28,787 bases of DNA from CAZTZY01 sp964617765 (GTDB taxonomy: Bacteria > Pseudomonadota > Gammaproteobacteria > Pseudomonadales > DT-91). Below the pieces are notes generated by a model. That model had not been told where the DNA came from, did not search any database, and saw only the letters and a list, made by a program, of their open reading frames with translations. Below are positions 4,644 through 12,420 of the stretch, piece after piece. Each line of letters starts with the position of its first letter. Position 1 is the stretch's first letter. Both the position numbers and the translations under genes were made by a program. The DNA lies in NCBI GenBank assembly GCA_964617765.1, contig CAZTZY010000029.1:1-28787 (forward strand), read 5' to 3'.

Positions 4644-5771
4644 ATGTCTTCTTTAATTCCTGATTCATCGCTTATTTTTTCACCACAACTCGCCGCCACC
4701 ATTGGCCTGGAAGAGGCTATTTTGCTGCAAGTGCTGCACGATGTGGCGATGCTGCAAAGTAACCAGCCTTTTACCTTGACGGTGGCGGGCCTGGCGAAAA
4801 AGCTGCCATTCTGGTCGGTGATTGATTTGCAACGGGTGACCAAAAGCCTGGGCGACAAGGGCGTGATTCATGTTTATTCGCCGCCTTTAACGCAAACCGA
4901 GGTGCTGCAGTTTGATTTTGATGTTGTCTCCGCGCACGTTGGCGCATCGGTGAACCCGGTGACACCGCCTGCGGCCGCATCGAATATTACCGCCATCAGC
5001 CCTGCGCAAAAAGGTGCCAACCGTATTTCTGCTACCTGGCAACCCGATGCCACGGCGCTGGGCCAGCTGAAACAGCTGCATGGTATTCCGGATGCCTTTA
5101 GCCGCGAGCAGGTGCCGGGTTTTGTGTTGTATTGGCGTGAACGTAACGAGATTGCGCATTCCTGGGGCGCGAAGTTTCTGGAGCATGTGTTGCATCGCTG
5201 GCAGCGCCAACGGGCTGATCTCACCTTTCTGCATCCCACTTCGGAAGCGAGCAATATGGGCGCGCAATGGCAGCCTAACCCGGATGCGATTTCTATTTTA
5301 CAAAGCAATGGCATTAGCCTGGCGTTTATTGAGGATGCGATTCCGGAGTTTGTGTTGTATTGGCGCGAGCGCGGTGAGGCGACCACCACCTGGAATTCCA
5401 AGTTTATTCAGCATGTGAAAAAGCAATGGGCGCGTTTTACTTCTACACTGAAATACGACACCGAGCCGCGGCGCATTCCTGCCAACTGGCAACCCGAGCC
5501 TGAGGTGTTTGAAATACTGAAGATGGCCAATATCAATGCGGCCTTTGCACAATCGGTTTTACCGGAATTTGTTTTATACTGGAAAGAAAGTAATAAGTTA
5601 CAAAGCTCGTGGAATACCAAATTTTTACAACATGTTAAATATTGCTGGGCGAACCAGAATTTATTAAGGCTTAACCATGAAGGACAGCAAAACACTGCTG
5701 GGGACAACACACCAGCAATTAGCAGCTTCGTCGCCAAACACACCGACCGCAGCTGGCGCGAAGGCGTATAA
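4644..5771 (+). CDS. DnaT-like primosomal protein with three tandem DnaT ssDNA-binding domains
   Basis: The protein is 375 aa. Residues ~10-85 (FSPQLAATIGLEEAILLQVL...GVIHVYSPP) look like a winged-helix replication-initiator domain. Three copies of a DnaT C-terminal-type domain follow. Each opens with a WQP (W132, W209, W282), continues with a P-x-FVLYW core and closes with a W-x-x-KF-x-x-HV helix, at roughly 129-193, 206-268 and 279-343. E. coli DnaT has one such domain, used to bind ssDNA and hand DnaB-DnaC to primosomes. The tail ends DRSWREGV. No Shine-Dalgarno precedes the ATG, and a TAGAAT box lies 7 nt upstream, so translation may be leaderless. The next gene overlaps by 95 nt and encodes a P-like helicase loader, which supports a primosome role. 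Confidence 0.85.
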   Translation: MSSLIPDSSLIFSPQLAATIGLEEAILLQVLHDVAMLQSNQPFTLTVAGLAKKLPFWSVIDLQRVTKSLGDKGVIHVYSPPLTQTEVLQFDFDVVSAHVGASVNPVTPPAAASNITAISPAQKGANRISATWQPDATALGQLKQLHGIPDAFSREQVPGFVLYWRERNEIAHSWGAKFLEHVLHRWQRQRADLTFLHPTSEASNMGAQWQPNPDAISILQSNGISLAFIEDAIPEFVLYWRERGEATTTWNSKFIQHVKKQWARFTSTLKYDTEPRRIPANWQPEPEVFEILKMANINAAFAQSVLPEFVLYWKESNKLQSSWNTKFLQHVKYCWANQNLLRLNHEGQQNTAGDNTPAISSFVAKHTDRSWREGV

Positions 5772-6357
5772 AGAACCCTCTGCCGCAGAAATTCATGCGG
5801 CTATGGATGCGATTGATCAAGTCTTCGCCGAGTTTGAGCTGGTGTATCACAACCAGTATTACAAGGCATTTCCGTCGCTGGAGAAACTGCAATATGCCAA
5901 GCAGTTGTGGTTTTCCAACCTGAAGGATTTTTCTGCCTCACAGATTCTGCATGCGGCACATCGCGTGATTAAAGAATCGGAATATTTACCCACTATCGCT
6001 GGCCTGCTGAAATATTGCGAGAATGAATTTTCGTTGTATGGTTTGCCTGCACCGCGTGATGCTTATATTGAAGCGTGTCAGGCGACGAACCCGAAAGCCC
6101 AATTTCACTGGTCGCATCCTGCGGTTTACCATGCCGGCCATGCTTCGGACTGGTTTTTTCTTGCCAATAACAGCGAAGCTAAAGCGCTGCCTGTTTTTGA
6201 GCAGCATTATCGCATCCTGTGTGAGCGTGTGCGTCAGGGAGAAACACTGGCATTACCCAATATTCCCGCCTTGCCGGAATCACTACCTAGCCAGCTCAGC
6301 CATGAAGAACAGCTGGAGAAGATTCGCACCATTAAAGAGCAATTGCAAAAACTGTAA
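5677..6357 (+). CDS. Lambda-P-like replication protein (putative DnaB helicase loader)
   Basis: This 226-aa protein resembles the phage lambda replication protein P family. It has a central helical block (IDQVFAEFELVY...LQYAKQLWFSNL...ILHAAHRVIKES), the LPTIAGLLKYCE motif, then DAYIEAC...FHWSHPAVYHAG and a C-terminal EEQLEKIRTIKEQL helix. P proteins load DnaB helicase, replacing DnaC. The start ATG lies 95 nt inside the preceding gene, in the +1 frame, with an AAGG element 7 nt before it. The next in-frame ATG would remove the start of the domain, so the overlap is probably real. The chromosomal setting (next to radA and phoH, no phage genes) suggests a resident loader operon comparable in layout to enteric dnaT-dnaC. 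The loader function is inferred. Confidence 0.82.
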   Translation: MKDSKTLLGTTHQQLAASSPNTPTAAGAKAYKEPSAAEIHAAMDAIDQVFAEFELVYHNQYYKAFPSLEKLQYAKQLWFSNLKDFSASQILHAAHRVIKESEYLPTIAGLLKYCENEFSLYGLPAPRDAYIEACQATNPKAQFHWSHPAVYHAGHASDWFFLANNSEAKALPVFEQHYRILCERVRQGETLALPNIPALPESLPSQLSHEEQLEKIRTIKEQLQKL

Positions 6358-6665
6358 TGCCTGTTCCTGTCGTACAGACGTTGCATGCAACGTCTGTACA
6401 GATATCATCGTTTCGCCCAACACCTGCCTGAAAAAAATTTCAGATTCATTTGCCTTCGCTGAAAACTGTGCCTATGCTTGGTACAGGAAATTCAACAAGG
6501 CTGGAATGTTATTTTTTCTCATCAACCTTTAACTACAACTAACCCCGTGACTGTTGTATCCCCGCAACAGGTTTTGTTTCACCCCGCTTTTTGCTTATCT
6601 GCCCCACATTATTTTTGCTTGCCCCTGAAACCTGATTTTCTACCGAAAACCATAAGGATTTTTCA
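6358..6665. other. Intergenic region with a 28-bp perfect palindrome
   Basis: The gap between the P-like gene and the PhoH gene has no supported ORF. It holds the palindrome 6372-6399 and a small inverted repeat CTGAAA-AAAA-TTTCAG (6428-6443). Any promoter for the PhoH gene should be here; I could not pick one with confidence. Confidence 0.6.
6372..6399. repeat. 28-bp perfect palindrome
   Basis: The left arm GTACAGACGTTGCA is followed directly by its exact reverse complement TGCAACGTCTGTAC, centred between 6385 and 6386. It begins 14 bp after the stop codon of the P-like gene. No U-run follows on either strand, so it is not a standard intrinsic terminator. It could be a dimeric protein site or an RNA 3'-end hairpin. 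Confidence 0.8.
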
Positions 6666-8039
6666 ATGCATAAAATTTATGTTCTAGATACTAATGTCTT
6701 GCTGCACGACCCAACTGCTATCCAGGCTTTCCGCGAACATAAGGTGGTGATTCCCATGACCGTGCTGGAAGAGCTGGATGTGATCAAGGACAGGAAAGAC
6801 AAAGACGTTAGCCGTGAGGCGCGCATTGCCATTTCAAGTATCGACAAACTGTTGTGTGATGCTACGCCGAAACAGATGCAGGAAGGGGTGAGACTGCGCC
6901 CTGACAGTGAAGGCACATTATCGATTTATGCCGATCAATTAGTGCCCGATGGTGTGAGTGGTACCTTTATCAATACTTCTGCACAGCAAAATAATGACAA
7001 CCTGATTATCAGTGTGGCGTTGATTTTACAAAAACATCATCCGCATTCTTTTGTATGCCTTGTTACCAAAGACATTAACATGCGTATCAAGGCCAAGGGT
7101 TGTGGCCTGGTGAATGTTGAGGATTATCGTCGCGACAAGGTGTTAGATGATATCGATTTACTCGCCAAGGGGCAGGTTAATGTGGCCGGCTCTTTCTGGA
7201 ACCAGGTCGAAACGCTGGATACTGTGCGTGACGGCCCGAAAACCATTCACAAGATTCGTGCGCACTTCCTGCCTGACAGTTATCCAGCAATGTTTATTCG
7301 TGATGACGAGGATTTTGTTGGCTATGTAGAATCTATCAGGGGCGATGTGGTGCATGTGCGCGACCTGAGCGGCGACCAACTGATGCGGCAGGAATGCTGG
7401 GGTTTGAAACCGCGTAATTTTGACCAGGCGATGGCGCTGTTTTTATTGAACAATCGCGAGCTGGATTTAAATATCCTGACAGGCCCTGCGGGTTCAGGTA
7501 AAACCTTGTTGGCGCTGGCTTCAGGCTTGCACAGTATTATCGAGAATAACCAATACGATAAATTGATCGTTGCACGCTCGACACCACCGATTGCAGAGGA
7601 TATCGGATTTTTACCGGGCACCGAGGAAGAGAAAATGACGCCCTGGCTGGCGGCCTTTGAGGATAACCTGGAAGTGTTGCATGGCCGTGATGAATCGCCT
7701 TACAGCAGTATTGATTATGTGAAGGAGAAGGCGAACATCCAGTTCAAATCGCTGAATTTTATGCGCGGGCGGTCGTTCAATAATACGTTTATCATCATTG
7801 ATGAGGCGCAAAGCCTGACGCAGTTTCAGTTAAAATCGATTATTACGCGGGTAGGGCAGAATTCTAAAATTGTTTTGCTTGGCAACCTCGCGCAAATCGA
7901 TAATAACTACATTAACCCGCTGACTTCCGGTTTAACCTATTGCGTGGAAAAAATGAAACCGTTTGAGCACGCGGGACTCATGCACATCAAGGGCATTGAG
8001 CGCAGTCGATTGGCGGCTTTTGCGGAGGAAAACCTGTAA
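6666..8039 (+). CDS. PIN-PhoH family ATPase (PhoH2-like)
   Basis: The protein is 457 aa. An N-terminal PIN nuclease domain has the acidic residues in VLDTNVLLHDP (start), EELD near residue 35, and NDNLIISVAL with VTKD around 110-140. It is fused to a C-terminal PhoH ATPase: Walker A GPAGSGKT at about 273-280, RSTPPIAEDIGFLPG, and Walker B IIIDEAQSLT at about 376. Such PhoH2 proteins act as RNA helicase-RNases. Actinobacterial relatives sit in phoAT-phoH2 operons, but no small antitoxin-like partner is evident upstream here. It appears to be a single-gene unit between the palindromic gap and the MITE-like element. The exact cellular substrate is unknown. Confidence 0.92.
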   Translation: MHKIYVLDTNVLLHDPTAIQAFREHKVVIPMTVLEELDVIKDRKDKDVSREARIAISSIDKLLCDATPKQMQEGVRLRPDSEGTLSIYADQLVPDGVSGTFINTSAQQNNDNLIISVALILQKHHPHSFVCLVTKDINMRIKAKGCGLVNVEDYRRDKVLDDIDLLAKGQVNVAGSFWNQVETLDTVRDGPKTIHKIRAHFLPDSYPAMFIRDDEDFVGYVESIRGDVVHVRDLSGDQLMRQECWGLKPRNFDQAMALFLLNNRELDLNILTGPAGSGKTLLALASGLHSIIENNQYDKLIVARSTPPIAEDIGFLPGTEEEKMTPWLAAFEDNLEVLHGRDESPYSSIDYVKEKANIQFKSLNFMRGRSFNNTFIIIDEAQSLTQFQLKSIITRVGQNSKIVLLGNLAQIDNNYINPLTSGLTYCVEKMKPFEHAGLMHIKGIERSRLAAFAEENL

Positions 8040-8095
8040 ATATCCCCTGTTTCGCCCTGAAATCCATGGACTGGAGCAGGGCGTTTACTTCTTAA

Positions 8096-8349
8096 GGGCA
8101 TCTCTAAAAACCGTTTTTTCCATGCGTTTTCCCAAAATAACCGCTTCAGCTACTTGCTCTCCCGGTAAAATCTTGGGGGTTTCTGAGTAACTGCCTTTTG
8201 TCATTCTGAACCCTTCAGAAACTCAGGGTAAACTCCGTGAAGAATCTTTTAAATTCAAATAGTTAGATTTCTCACGGATCCTGCCCTGAATTTGTGAAGG
8301 GTTCGAAATGTCAGTTATTCAGAGGTTCCCTTGGTTTTTAGAGGCGCTC
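8096..8349. mobile_element. MITE-like non-coding element with TTAA flanks
   Basis: A 254-bp element is bounded by inverted ends GGGCATCTCTAAAAACC (8096-8112) and, on the other strand, GAGCGCCTCTAAAAACC (8333-8349), 14 of 17 identical. TTAA is present immediately outside both ends (8092-8095 and 8350-8353), consistent with a target duplication. There is no transposase frame inside. Nested within is a long imperfect inverted repeat (8183-8322). The terminal sequence recalls IS-derived MITEs, but I cannot name the parent element. Confidence 0.65.
8183..8322. repeat. Long imperfect inverted repeat inside the MITE-like element
   Basis: Arms of roughly 55-60 nt share CTGAGTAACTG/CAGTTATTCAG, GAACCCTTCA/TGAAGGGTTC, CTCAGGG/CCCTGAA and CTCCGTGA/TCACGGATC. 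The loop is about 25 nt and AT-rich. It would fold into a long hairpin in either transcript direction. The motif TCATTCTGAACCCTTC resembles a dispersed repeat common in environmental Proteobacteria. Confidence 0.6.
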
Positions 8350-8452
8350 TTAATGTTATTAGAGGATTCGTTAAATATAGACTAGAATTAAAATTGGATA
8401 TTATTTTCTCATACTTTAAAAAATTTAAATTCGTAACCTGAAGGGATACATT

Positions 8453-11221
8453 GTGCTCAAGCTCCTTAAAACATGTTTGTTTTTAGTTTTAAGCTTGGCT
8501 GCACATTGTATTTATGCGGATAGCCAGGTTGTTTTAAAGGATATTCCAGCAAAACCCATTCCCCTGGAAAGTTATCTCACTCAATGGACAGAAGGTTATC
8601 AACCCCTCGATAAACTCCATGAACAAACTTATTTGTTTGCTTATTGGCAGCCGATAAGTGCCAATAAAGGGTTCAATATTTTCAACAATAAACCCGTGCA
8701 AATTACCTTCAACATTGAGAATCGCTCAAATGCTGCGCAAGAACTGTTGCTGGTGTTTCCCCATGCATTGATCGACAGGATCAAAATTCAGTATTGGAGT
8801 GACAACAAAAAACAAACCGAATATGAAACAGGCAATTTATTGCCTTTTAATACGCGCCCTATTGCACATCGTGATTTCGTATTTCCACTGAATATAGCCC
8901 CTGAAAAAAACGTGACTATTCTGCTGGAAATTGTTGGGCAACAAGATACATTTTTTAACGAAATTGCTTTGTGGCAACGTCAGGCTTATTTTGAGCGAAC
9001 GGATGCGACTCTTATTGCTTACTCCATGCTCTTTGGTGTCATCCTGTTGTTAATCATATTTCATTTCTTTCTTTATGGCGCAGTGAAAGAACGCAGTTAC
9101 TTGATATTCACTTTGTTTATGATCGCCTTCCTTGTGCGCTCGGTCACCATGAATAATATCGCCTTTGAATTTTTCTGGCCTAACACTCCGGCTTTACAGA
9201 ATTGCATGATTGTGAGTTCGGTCATGGCCAGCAGTTTACTCATGACTTTATTTGCCATGAATTACCTGTCGATTTCCAACAATACCCCCAATTTATTATT
9301 AACTTATAAAATCTACGTTGCCCTGCATGTGATTGCCATCCTGTTACAGGCATTTTTTGGTTGGCCTCTTAACAGCGGGATATATTGGGTGATAATTGCC
9401 GCGCCCTTTTCGTTAATGATGTTAGTCAGTACTTTTTGGCTTTATCGCCAAGGATATGATCATGCCGGCATTTTTCTCGCCGGCTTTACCATTGTATTTC
9501 TTTCCGGCTTCTTCTCTGCGGGCATATTATATTTTGACCTACATCTTGCCCCTGGCTTAGTAGTCGCCGGCGAATTGGGTGAATTAATACAAATTATCAT
9601 TTTTTCTTTTGCGCTCTCTATTCAGGTTGATAAGTTGCGCGAGAAAAGTCACATTGCTTATGCCAAAAACAAGGCGAAGAGTGATTTCCTCGCAAAAATG
9701 AGCCATGAGATTCGCACACCTATTAATGGTGTTTTAGGCATGGCGCAGCTGTTGTCTGAAACGCCGCTTTCGCGAAAACAACAGCATTATGCCGATGTCA
9801 TCAACCATTGCAGCAAAACGCTGTTGAATGTTATCAATAATATTCTGGAATATTCGAAAATCGAGGCGGGGAAAATCGAGCTGGAAAAAACGGCTTTTAA
9901 TCTTGATGATCTGCTGCTAAACAATAATGGTCTTTTCTGGCCGCAGATACATAACAAGGGTTTGGCATACCAGTTTTACTTTGATCCATCAATTCCACAT
10001 AATCTGTTAGGTGACCCTACCCGGCTACAACAAATCTTTAATAACGTTTTCAGTAATGCGATTAAATTTACTGATCATGGTTCTATCAAGCTGGAAGTGA
10101 AAGCACGGAGGCTTGCCGCTGACTCAGTCACTATCCAGTTTTGCATAACAGATACCGGCATTGGCATTAAAGAAGAGGATATTGAACATCTTTTTGTGCC
10201 TTTCTCTCAAGCCAATGTGACTACGACGCGGCTTTATGGTGGCAGCGGTCTCGGCCTGAATATCACCCAACAACTGGTTAACCTGATGGGCGGTACTATT
10301 GAATTGAAAAGTGAACACAAAGTGGGTTCGCGGTTTGTTTTTGAGATCGAATTTATAATTGATGCAGTGGCAGAGGCTGCAGAAAAAAACCATTTTGCGT
10401 TATTTGCCAGCAAACGCGCTTTAATTTTATCCAAAGAAGATCAGCAGCAGGATTTGATCAAAAATGTTATCCAGCATTTACACATTGAGTATCATCAAGT
10501 CGCAGACCCGGATTATGCATTCAAACTGATAACCGTTGGCGCAGAAAAGCCTTTTGATATTTATTGCCTGGATCTCGCGCTTTTTAATGATTATTCGACT
10601 GCACAGAAGAAAGCCCTGCTTGAGCACGGCTCCAAAATCCTTATCTATGATTGCACCTTCAATGGCTCTTCTTCTGATCTATACCTGGAAGGTTTCCATC
10701 TGTTGATTGCGCCTTTTTCCATTCGCCATATTCATGAACATTTTTCTGAAATATTTGGCTTGGAAAAACTCTTTCCTGCCGTCAGTAACTTACACATATC
10801 TGTTGGCAATTCCCAACAAAAATTCCGTCTGCTGGTTGCTGAAGATGATGCCACTAACAGGCTGGTAATTCGGGCAATATTGAAACGATTGAACATTGAG
10901 CATGATATTGTTGCTAATGGTATTTTAGTGCTGGAACGCTATCAGCAAAATCCTGCTGCCTATGATATTTTATTGATGGATTGCGAAATGCCGGAGATGA
11001 ATGGTTATCAGGCATCAAAAGCCATTCGGGATTTTGAAAAAATTCAGGGTTTAAAAGCCATACCCATCATTGCCCTGACCGCACATGTGTTGCCTGAATA
11101 TGAAAAGAAATGTTATGAAAATGGTATGAACCTGGTCGTTCCCAAGCCTGTGGATATTGAGGAGTTGAGCAAAGCCTTTCGTCAATTTATCAATACGCCC
11201 CCTATCAATACAGACGAATAA
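8453..11221 (+). CDS. Hybrid sensor histidine kinase with 7TMR-DISM sensor and C-terminal receiver
   Basis: The 922-aa protein starts at a GTG with AAGGG about 7 nt upstream. A signal peptide (residues 1-22) is followed by a periplasmic 7TMR-DISMED2-like domain (~30-170) and seven membrane segments (~185-395). A dimerisation helix carries the phospho-accepting H418 in KMSHEIRTP. The ATPase domain has NVFSNAIKF (~530), DTGIGI (~567) and GGSGLGL (~596). Residues ~650-770 look like a worn receiver domain. The final receiver (~800-915) has EDD, the phosphoryl site D843 in LLMDCEMPEMNG, and the VPKPVD lysine. DISMED2 domains are thought to bind carbohydrates or similar ligands. There is no adjacent response regulator or Hpt gene, so it is an orphan. 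It is convergent with trmB. Confidence 0.92.
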   Translation: MLKLLKTCLFLVLSLAAHCIYADSQVVLKDIPAKPIPLESYLTQWTEGYQPLDKLHEQTYLFAYWQPISANKGFNIFNNKPVQITFNIENRSNAAQELLLVFPHALIDRIKIQYWSDNKKQTEYETGNLLPFNTRPIAHRDFVFPLNIAPEKNVTILLEIVGQQDTFFNEIALWQRQAYFERTDATLIAYSMLFGVILLLIIFHFFLYGAVKERSYLIFTLFMIAFLVRSVTMNNIAFEFFWPNTPALQNCMIVSSVMASSLLMTLFAMNYLSISNNTPNLLLTYKIYVALHVIAILLQAFFGWPLNSGIYWVIIAAPFSLMMLVSTFWLYRQGYDHAGIFLAGFTIVFLSGFFSAGILYFDLHLAPGLVVAGELGELIQIIIFSFALSIQVDKLREKSHIAYAKNKAKSDFLAKMSHEIRTPINGVLGMAQLLSETPLSRKQQHYADVINHCSKTLLNVINNILEYSKIEAGKIELEKTAFNLDDLLLNNNGLFWPQIHNKGLAYQFYFDPSIPHNLLGDPTRLQQIFNNVFSNAIKFTDHGSIKLEVKARRLAADSVTIQFCITDTGIGIKEEDIEHLFVPFSQANVTTTRLYGGSGLGLNITQQLVNLMGGTIELKSEHKVGSRFVFEIEFIIDAVAEAAEKNHFALFASKRALILSKEDQQQDLIKNVIQHLHIEYHQVADPDYAFKLITVGAEKPFDIYCLDLALFNDYSTAQKKALLEHGSKILIYDCTFNGSSSDLYLEGFHLLIAPFSIRHIHEHFSEIFGLEKLFPAVSNLHISVGNSQQKFRLLVAEDDATNRLVIRAILKRLNIEHDIVANGILVLERYQQNPAAYDILLMDCEMPEMNGYQASKAIRDFEKIQGLKAIPIIALTAHVLPEYEKKCYENGMNLVVPKPVDIEELSKAFRQFINTPPINTDE

Positions 11222-11256
11222 CTTTTTTCTATAGCGGCTTTATCCGCCTCGCGCTT

Positions 11257-11961
11257 TCAAATCCTGTAAAATAATAGATCCCACACGCCATGACCTAGTT
11301 TTTGTCCGCGTCGTTCGAATTTGGTAATCGGGCGAAATGATGGGCGCGCTGAATATAATGATTGCCCCGCTGTATTGGCAAAGCCTTCTGCAGCTGACAT
11401 GACTTCCATCATTTGTTGGGCATAATCCTCCCAATCGGTCGCCAAATGAATCACCCCTGCCGGTTTGAGTTTTTTACGAAGCTTCTGGATAAATTCAGTC
11501 TGTACAATACGACGTTTGTTGTGTTTTTTCTTGTGCCATGGATCGGGGAAAAAGATTTGTACTTTGGCGAGGCTTTCATCGGGAATGCATTGTCCTAACA
11601 CCTGAACAGCATCTTCTGTATAAACACGGATATTTGTCAGCTGGAGTTCTTCTATCAGGTTCATGATACGGCCAACACCAGGCGTGTGCACCTCAATGCC
11701 AATGAAATCCTGCTCTGGCGCAGCCATTGCCATTGCTACCAGTGAATCGCCCATGCCGAAGCCGATTTCTATCACTACTTCTGAGGTACGACCAAAAAGC
11801 TTATTTAAATCGAGCATGCCATCGGCGATACTTATTCCATATTTGGGCCAAAGCTGTTCATACGCTCGTTCTTGTGAAGGTGTTTTTCTGCCCGTTCTTA
11901 ATACAAAACTACGGATGGGGCGCTTTACCAATGTGTCGCTTATTGAATTGTCTTCTGGCAT
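11257..11961 (-). CDS. trmB: tRNA (guanine-N7)-methyltransferase TrmB
   Basis: TrmB makes m7G46 in tRNA using S-adenosylmethionine. The 234-aa protein has the SAM-binding EIGFGMGDSL motif at about 64-73, the FIGIEVHTPGVGR block, the family-specific FPDPWHKKKHNKRR tRNA-binding motif and the C-terminal TKFERRGQKLGHGVWDL signature. Its start codon directly abuts the stop codon of the DUF423 gene, so the two are co-transcribed. Length and motifs are complete. Confidence 0.97.
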   Translation of the reverse strand: MPEDNSISDTLVKRPIRSFVLRTGRKTPSQERAYEQLWPKYGISIADGMLDLNKLFGRTSEVVIEIGFGMGDSLVAMAMAAPEQDFIGIEVHTPGVGRIMNLIEELQLTNIRVYTEDAVQVLGQCIPDESLAKVQIFFPDPWHKKKHNKRRIVQTEFIQKLRKKLKPAGVIHLATDWEDYAQQMMEVMSAAEGFANTAGQSLYSARPSFRPITKFERRGQKLGHGVWDLLFYRI

Positions 11962-12339
11962 TTAGCTTGCCTTATATGCTGCGATAAAGAGGCTTGCCCA
12001 GCCTGCCAGAAACGCTACACCGCCTATCGGTGTAATAGCCCCCAACCAGCGTATACCGGTAAAGCTCAGCAGGTATAAACTACCTGAAAAAATTATAATG
12101 CCTGATAAAAATCCTGCTGCTGACAGTGTTAACAAAATTGATTTTCCCCATTGCTGAATCAGTATGCCAACAGCAAGCAGCGCCAGGGTATGCAGAAACT
12201 GGTAGTGCACGGCCGTGTGGTAAATCGCCATCATTTCTTCGCTCAGCCGATTTTTCAGGCCATGCGCTCCAAAGGCACCCAAGGCTACGCTGAGGAATCC
12301 GCTGAGTGCACTTAACTGGATAACAAGGTTGGCTTTCAT
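11962..12339 (-). CDS. DUF423 family membrane protein (YgdD-like)
   Basis: This 125-aa protein has four predicted membrane helices. The N-terminal ALSGFLSVALGAFGAHGLK and the AVHYQFLHTLALL block are diagnostic of DUF423, a small inner-membrane family of unknown function. ATG is at 12337-12339 and the stop abuts the trmB start. A strong terminator sits between this gene and rpoH upstream, so it needs its own promoter in the ~30 bp beyond the terminator or depends on read-through. Confidence 0.92.
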   Translation of the reverse strand: MKANLVIQLSALSGFLSVALGAFGAHGLKNRLSEEMMAIYHTAVHYQFLHTLALLAVGILIQQWGKSILLTLSAAGFLSGIIIFSGSLYLLSFTGIRWLGAITPIGGVAFLAGWASLFIAAYKAS

Positions 12340-12371
12340 GGTTTTTCCATTTCGGTTGAATTGGCCTTAAA

Positions 12372-12406
12372 TAAAAAAAGCCGTTGATGCGGAACACCAA
12401 CGGCTT
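12372..12406 (-). terminator. Rho-independent terminator of rpoH
   Basis: On the minus strand the hairpin AAGCCGTTG...CAACGGCTT is followed by a run of seven T. It begins 15 bp after the rpoH stop codon. Confidence 0.9.
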
Positions 12407-12420
12407 CATGAAAGACTGGA

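Noticed and set aside
6372..6443. Intrinsic terminator for the DnaT/P-like operon
   Set aside because: Neither the 28-bp palindrome nor the CTGAAA/TTTCAG hairpin is followed by a T-run on the plus strand.
7963..8190. 75-aa plus-strand frame after the PhoH gene
   Set aside because: It overlaps the 3' end of phoH out of frame and then runs into the MITE-like element, with no recognisable protein pattern.
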